DNA from: Neorhizobium huautlense
GTDB lineage: Bacteria > Pseudomonadota > Alphaproteobacteria > Rhizobiales > Rhizobiaceae
DNA length: 64,000 nt
Assembly: GCF_030811685.1 (NCBI RefSeq)
Contig: NZ_JAUSRF010000009.1
Coordinates: 1 to 64,000 of the forward strand
Direction of reading: 5' to 3'
The translations under genes were made by a program, and so were the position numbers. The notes beneath the pieces were generated by a model, which saw only the letters and a program-made list of their open reading frames with translations, ran no database searches and was not told where the DNA came from. The stretch's first letter is position 1; every line of letters begins with the position of its first letter. Positions 60,995 to 64,000 of this stretch are shown here, piece after piece.

Positions 60995-61620
60995 GGCAAA
61001 ATCTCCGTCAAGGGAATGGTCGGAATGCGACCGGCATCGAAACCGGAGAGATTGACGTCGATCCGGTCGATATCGAAACGCACCGGCACATCGAATTCAT
61101 AGCCCGCCGTCACGACGGCGCCCGCCGCAGGTGCCGCGGCAAAGGTCAAAACACCGGTTGCCGCATCGACGCTCCAGCCCACGCCCAAAACCACGCCATC
61201 GACGGCAACGGTCACCGTTCCCGCCGCCGGCTTGGCAATCACCCGCTCGAACCCGCCGCCTGCATCCGCATAGGTTTTCACCAACTGAAACGTTTTTCGC
61301 ACTCCATCACCCACCCCGATCGCCTGATCGGTTGGCGATACGGCGACCAACGGCCCGCAGGATTTCCAGTCCACCGGATCACGAAACCGAAATCCGTAAA
61401 GCTGGCCTCCGCGCGCCTCGAAAAATGCCAGGACCTCATAAAGATCGGCCACGGATTTTATGCCCGACCCGGCATCGTAACTGCGTCGCGAGTTGCGCCA
61501 GCGGCCATTGCGGCTCTCGCGTCCGTTGGAAAGGTTGGTGATTTCGGTTCGGCGCACCGGCCCGCCGCTCACCCCAAGCGCCACCCGCAACGGAAACCGC
61601 ACCTCATGAAACCCGCTCAT
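60991..61620 (-). CDS. GTA DUF2460 protein (g12-like)
   Basis: A 209-residue distal tail protein of the DUF2460/g12 family. It opens with F-H-E-V-R-F-P-L and carries E-I-T-N-L-S-N-G-R-E, R-R-S-Y-D-A-G and F-F-E-A-R-G-G-Q-L-Y-G-F-R-F-R-D-P-V-D-W-K, the family landmarks. The ATG at 61620 is chosen by homologous start; an upstream frame to 61653 is short. Confidence 0.92.
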   Translation of the reverse strand: MSGFHEVRFPLRVALGVSGGPVRRTEITNLSNGRESRNGRWRNSRRSYDAGSGIKSVADLYEVLAFFEARGGQLYGFRFRDPVDWKSCGPLVAVSPTDQAIGVGDGVRKTFQLVKTYADAGGGFERVIAKPAAGTVTVAVDGVVLGVGWSVDAATGVLTFAAAPAAGAVVTAGYEFDVPVRFDIDRIDVNLSGFDAGRIPTIPLTEILP

Positions 61621-61649
61621 CACGTACCCCTCCCTGTCCGTCAGCCCGC

Positions 61650-62186
61650 TCAAACCCCACGCTGCCCACGCACGACACTGCGCGCCAGCATGGCCGAAAT
61701 CTGCCCCTCGCTCTTGCGAAAGCTCGCCGCATCGGTCGCGGTCACGTTGAAGACGATCTGCGCCGCCTGCCCGCCCCCACCTGCCGCCACGCCCAGTGAT
61801 CCATCCGGCCCGCGCCTCAGCGGCAGGATCGCCTCCGCCCCCGCCTCACCCATCAGGCCGAGATCACCGCCGCCCATCGGAAAAAAGCTTGGCGCCCGCA
61901 CCACGCCACCATCGGCAAACGGCGTCACCGAACCGATCAGATTGCCGATCGCACCGGTGAGCAACCCTTCCAGCGGCTTCAGACCGGCGGAAAGTGCGAT
62001 ATCGGTCAGCCGGTTTCCCAAACCCTTCAACACATCGTCGAGCCCACGCCCGCCCACCGTCGCGGATCGCAGCGCCGAGGTCAGCGCCGCGCCAAACCGC
62101 TGCGAGCGCCCCTCCAGATCCGCCATCACGTCGGCGAGCGCCTCGGCGCCACTCAGCGTTTCGGATAGGCTTTCATCGTTTTCCAT
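61650..62186 (-). CDS. GTA tail tape-measure protein (g11-like)
   Basis: A 178-residue short tape measure. A helical start (E-A-L-A-D-V-M-A-D-L-E-G-R) is followed by a Gly/Leu-rich membrane-like part (L-L-T-G-A-I-G-N-L-I-G) and F-A-D-G-G-V-V with G-E-A-G-A-E-A-I-L-P-L-R-R-G-P-D-G-S-L-G-V, the conserved tape-measure C-terminal motif. Its short length agrees with the short-tail group of GTAs. Its ATG overlaps that of the plus-strand frame (CCATGG). Confidence 0.9.
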   Translation of the reverse strand: MENDESLSETLSGAEALADVMADLEGRSQRFGAALTSALRSATVGGRGLDDVLKGLGNRLTDIALSAGLKPLEGLLTGAIGNLIGSVTPFADGGVVRAPSFFPMGGGDLGLMGEAGAEAILPLRRGPDGSLGVAAGGGGQAAQIVFNVTATDAASFRKSEGQISAMLARSVVRGQRGV

Positions 62187-62259
62187 GGAAAATTCTCCGG
62201 ACTATCCGTGGGTACAAAAATCTGGCACGCATCAGCTGACAGAAGCGCAAAAGGACGTC

Positions 62260-62577
62260 ATGCTGATACTGACCGGCGAAAGCGGAGAGCGGTTCACGGC
62301 CGAACTCGAAAACCCGACAAGCGGCGCAACCACGCTCACCTTCAAGACGGACTGGTGCTCCGGCACGGCCAGAGTTTTTCTGAATGATGGCGAATATGCC
62401 CGGCTGGCCGATATGTTTTCCTCCGGCAAAAACGCGCATTTCCTCAACGAGCTCGGCAGTCTGGAAGTCACCATGTCCGCGACCGGACCGGGCAGAATGC
62501 GCGCCGAAATCTCCATCATCCCCGATATGGCCGAAGACGGCAGCGTCAAATTCGCCTTCATCGCACTTCATCCGTAA
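62260..62577 (+). CDS. Hypothetical protein encoded inside the GTA block, opposite strand
   Basis: A 105-residue protein on the plus strand, between g11 and g10.1, which are on the minus strand. The ATG at 62260 has AAGGA five bases upstream; a longer frame starts at 62185. Third codon positions are GC-rich and the sequence looks folded: F-T-A-E-L-E-N, W-C-S-G-T-A-R-V-F-L, L-N-E-L-G-S-L-E-V-T-M and G-S-V-K-F-A-F-I-A. Short strands and a polar core suggest a small beta-rich domain. I recognise no family. Possibly a later insertion or a regulatory moron gene. Confidence 0.65.
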   Translation: MLILTGESGERFTAELENPTSGATTLTFKTDWCSGTARVFLNDGEYARLADMFSSGKNAHFLNELGSLEVTMSATGPGRMRAEISIIPDMAEDGSVKFAFIALHP

Positions 62578-62586
62578 CAGGCTCTT

Positions 62587-62796
62587 TCACCCATCCGGAA
62601 ACGCCGCCATCAATCCCTCCAGCCGGCTCCTTGAAAACCCGGCACCACGCCCAACAAAACCACCGGCCACGCAGAAAAACTCTCTCGGCGTCAGCGCCCA
62701 GAACACGCTTGGCGCAAGCCGCAGCCGGCAGAGCCCGGCATGCATCACCATTTCCCAGGGAAACGGCTGCACGCGCTCGCCCGCTGCGGCGTTCAA
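62587..62796 (-). CDS. GTA tail assembly chaperone (g10.1-like)
   Basis: A 69-residue protein matching the phage_TIGR02216 group: F-P-W-E-M-V-M-H-A-G-L-C-R-L-R-L-A-P-S-V-F-W-A-L-T-P-R-E-F. It starts with TTG, overlapping the end of g10. Such proteins help tape-measure and tail-tube assembly. Confidence 0.87.
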   Translation of the reverse strand: MNAAAGERVQPFPWEMVMHAGLCRLRLAPSVFWALTPREFFCVAGGFVGRGAGFSRSRLEGLMAAFPDG

Positions 62797-63176
62797 GGGT
62801 TTGCCGCCACCGCCTTCTCGTCAGCAACTACCATTTCCGCGACACCGGCCCCTCCAAACGTCGCCTCCAACAGATCGCCAACGATGCGCGCATAACCGGC
62901 CACACCACCGTCGATGCTCAATCCCGCCACATCCTCGTCGGAGAGAAGATTGCCCCCACCCCGCAAGCCGGCGCCGATCACGCAGATCATGTCGCCCGCC
63001 TTCAATCGCCCGCTGGAAAACCGCTCCGCCAGTCCCGAAAGATCGCCAACGGAAAACGCCGTTTCCAGCTCGGCCAGCGCCCCCAGCGTCAGGCACAGAA
63101 TGCGCCTTTCGCCATCCAGCACCGCCTCCACCTCGCCGCGTCGCCGATTGGCCCGCCCACACCCACGCGCCTCCAT
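62793..63176 (-). CDS. GTA tail protein (g10-like, TAC family)
   Basis: A 127-residue protein of the GTA g10/Phage_TAC_11 family. R-R-R-G-E-V-E-A-V-L-D-G-E-R-R-I-L-C-L-T-L-G-A-L-A-E-L-E opens it and L-L-S-D-E-D-V-A-G-L follows, typical of this tail-assembly chaperone. Start is ATG 63176 or GTG 63179; it overlaps the g9 stop. Confidence 0.87.
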   Translation of the reverse strand: MEARGCGRANRRRGEVEAVLDGERRILCLTLGALAELETAFSVGDLSGLAERFSSGRLKAGDMICVIGAGLRGGGNLLSDEDVAGLSIDGGVAGYARIVGDLLEATFGGAGVAEMVVADEKAVAANP

Positions 63177-63583
63177 CACAATGCCCCGAAGACAAGGCTG
63201 CCGGCCGATTCCAGCGCCAGTTCGAACCTGATCTCACCGTCATGGTCACCGGCATATTCCAGCGCAGAAATCTGGAACGGCCCGCTGACCGTGCCGAAAT
63301 CCGGGATCACCACCTGCCAGGCCAGAATGGCACCGGCAAAATAGGTCGAGCGCACCAGCGCATCGGAAACCTGATCCTTGAAAATCCCGGCACCCGTCAA
63401 CGAGGCGCGCTGCACGCCTGCCCCGCCCAGAAGCTCCCGCCAGCGCCCGGCACTTTCCGCGTCGGTCACATCCACGGTCTGCGTATTGAAGGCCAGCCGT
63501 TTGCTCCGAAGTCCCGCCACCGTCTGAAACCCGTTGCCGCCATCCAGCTTCAACAGCAAGTCCTTGCCCTTTTGCGCCACCAT
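63176..63583 (-). CDS. GTA major tail protein (g9-like)
   Basis: A 135-residue major tail-tube protein of the TP901-1/g9 family. M-V-A-Q-K-G-K-D-L-L-L-K opens it, and Q-T-V-D-V-T-D-A-E-S-A-G-R-W-R-E-L-L-G-G-A-G-V is the family's conserved central strand-turn. G-A-I-L-A-W-Q and L-E-Y-A-G-D-H-D-G-E follow. The ATG at 63583 has AAGGGAG. Repeat copy 3 lies 80 bp upstream, and the head genes are beyond the window. Confidence 0.92.
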   Translation of the reverse strand: MVAQKGKDLLLKLDGGNGFQTVAGLRSKRLAFNTQTVDVTDAESAGRWRELLGGAGVQRASLTGAGIFKDQVSDALVRSTYFAGAILAWQVVIPDFGTVSGPFQISALEYAGDHDGEIRFELALESAGSLVFGAL

Positions 63584-64000
63584 GCCGCGCTCCCTTGAGA
63601 TTGAGTTCGATTTTTCTGCAATTGCGGTGCTTCCGGCCGAAAGAGCGCCTGCCTCGGCGCGGGTCGCATATGGAATTGAGGTGGTGCGCCCAGCCGATCT
63701 CCCCCCTTGAGGGGGAGATGTCCGGCAGGACAGAGGGGGGTGGTTCTGGCGCAAATGCCGCCTCCGCCCCATCTGCCGCACAGCTGCTTACCCCCCTCTG
63801 TCGCCGTTCGGTGACATCTCTCCCTCAAGGGGGAGATCATGGGGAGCAAGCCGCCCCCCTCCCGGCTCCACGTCCTGCACAACAGGCCCCCGCCACCAGA
63901 CCATCCGGCTCCCACCAGAACCAACACAACCGCTTCCATTTGCCAACTGACGGCTCTAGTGTCGCCATCCGTCCTTCACCAACCCCGACGCACCCCGCCA
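63584..64000. other. Gap upstream of g9 with a palindromic repeat
   Basis: Contains repeat copy 3 (63665-63854). The last 130 bp are C-rich and hold no gene that I can support; g8 must lie beyond or was displaced. Confidence 0.5.
63665..63854 (+). repeat. Palindromic intergenic repeat, copy 3
   Basis: About 190 bp, same orientation as copy 1: CGCATATGGAATT-like left end, CCCAGCCGATCTCC, arm palindromes, GTCC-GGCA-GGAC hairpin, a similar centre (GCGCAAATGCCGC and CCATCTGCCGC) and a right end with GGAGCAAG. It sits within the GTA operon, between g9 and the genes upstream of it. Confidence 0.83.

Noticed and set aside
62173..62571. Minus-strand frame that would fill the gap between g11 and g10.1
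   Set aside because: It has no tail-protein features, and the plus-strand frame in the same place has better codon pattern and a ribosome site.
63585..63939. A frame across repeat copy 3 that could be g8
   Set aside because: Its sequence comes from the repeat and is Gly/Arg/Cys-rich, with no similarity to tail completion proteins.

Overview
The window is about 60% GC and carries genes typical of Rhizobiaceae, most like the circular chromosome of an Agrobacterium or Rhizobium species. Supporting this are RopA-type porins in tandem, a feuN-feuP-feuQ cluster beside cycHJKL, degP, a response regulator/kinase pair, glnE and a PleC-type kinase, an Irr-type iron box, and part of an alphaproteobacterial gene transfer agent (GTA) tail module. 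The assignment rests on gene content and order, not on a search.

Layout. 1-3.4 kb: two tandem minus-strand porins with terminators, then tRNA-Ser(GCT). 3.4-10.2 kb: ferredoxin-reductase-like flavoprotein, degenerate PilZ protein, histidinol-phosphate-type aminotransferase, Sel1 protein, DUF2147 protein, small secreted proteins and AMP nucleosidase. 10.2-20.8 kb: a first vapBC with a palindromic operator, a class III aminotransferase divergent from a glutamine-synthetase-like gene, YdcF-like, DUF3592 and lipid-kinase genes, an MFS transporter, a zinc-less alcohol-dehydrogenase-like reductase, an L,D-transpeptidase and a second vapBC. 20.8-31 kb: ETF-ubiquinone oxidoreductase, an atypical SDR, an acidic disordered protein, TM2 protein, a class D beta-lactamase divergent from an AmpR-like regulator, a YegD-like Hsp70, a degenerate uracil-DNA glycosylase and an EamA transporter. 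31-45 kb: pepN, DUF2335 protein, pleC, glnE, kinase/response regulator, degP, and a small four-Cys protein under an Irr box. 45-54.8 kb: soluble chemotaxis receptor, cycLKJH (cytochrome c maturation), lipoprotein, feuQ-feuP-feuN. 55-63.6 kb: GTA tail genes g15 to g9 read on the minus strand, with a holin-like gene at the distal end.

How genes work together. cycHJKL forms an overlapping operon for heme delivery to c-type cytochromes. FeuN/FeuP/FeuQ is an envelope two-component circuit with a periplasmic inhibitor. degP and its neighbouring regulator pair suggest envelope-stress control. glnE adenylylates glutamine synthetase in nitrogen control. pleC, with a GANTC-rich upstream region, belongs to the cell-cycle phosphorelay. 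The beta-lactamase/ampR pair is a probable inducible resistance unit.

The most unusual signals are: (1) a compact plus-strand locus in the only large gap of the GTA tail module (59383-59682), with a structured leader, an ATGA-coupled upstream mini-ORF, a 29-residue basic peptide, a strong hairpin and an opposing promoter, resembling a type I toxin-antitoxin or regulated peptide gene; (2) a plus-strand gene set inside the minus-strand GTA operon (62260-62577); (3) three copies of a roughly 190-bp palindromic repeat, one of them inside the GTA operon; (4) the Irr-box four-Cys protein; (5) the AmpR/OXA pairing.
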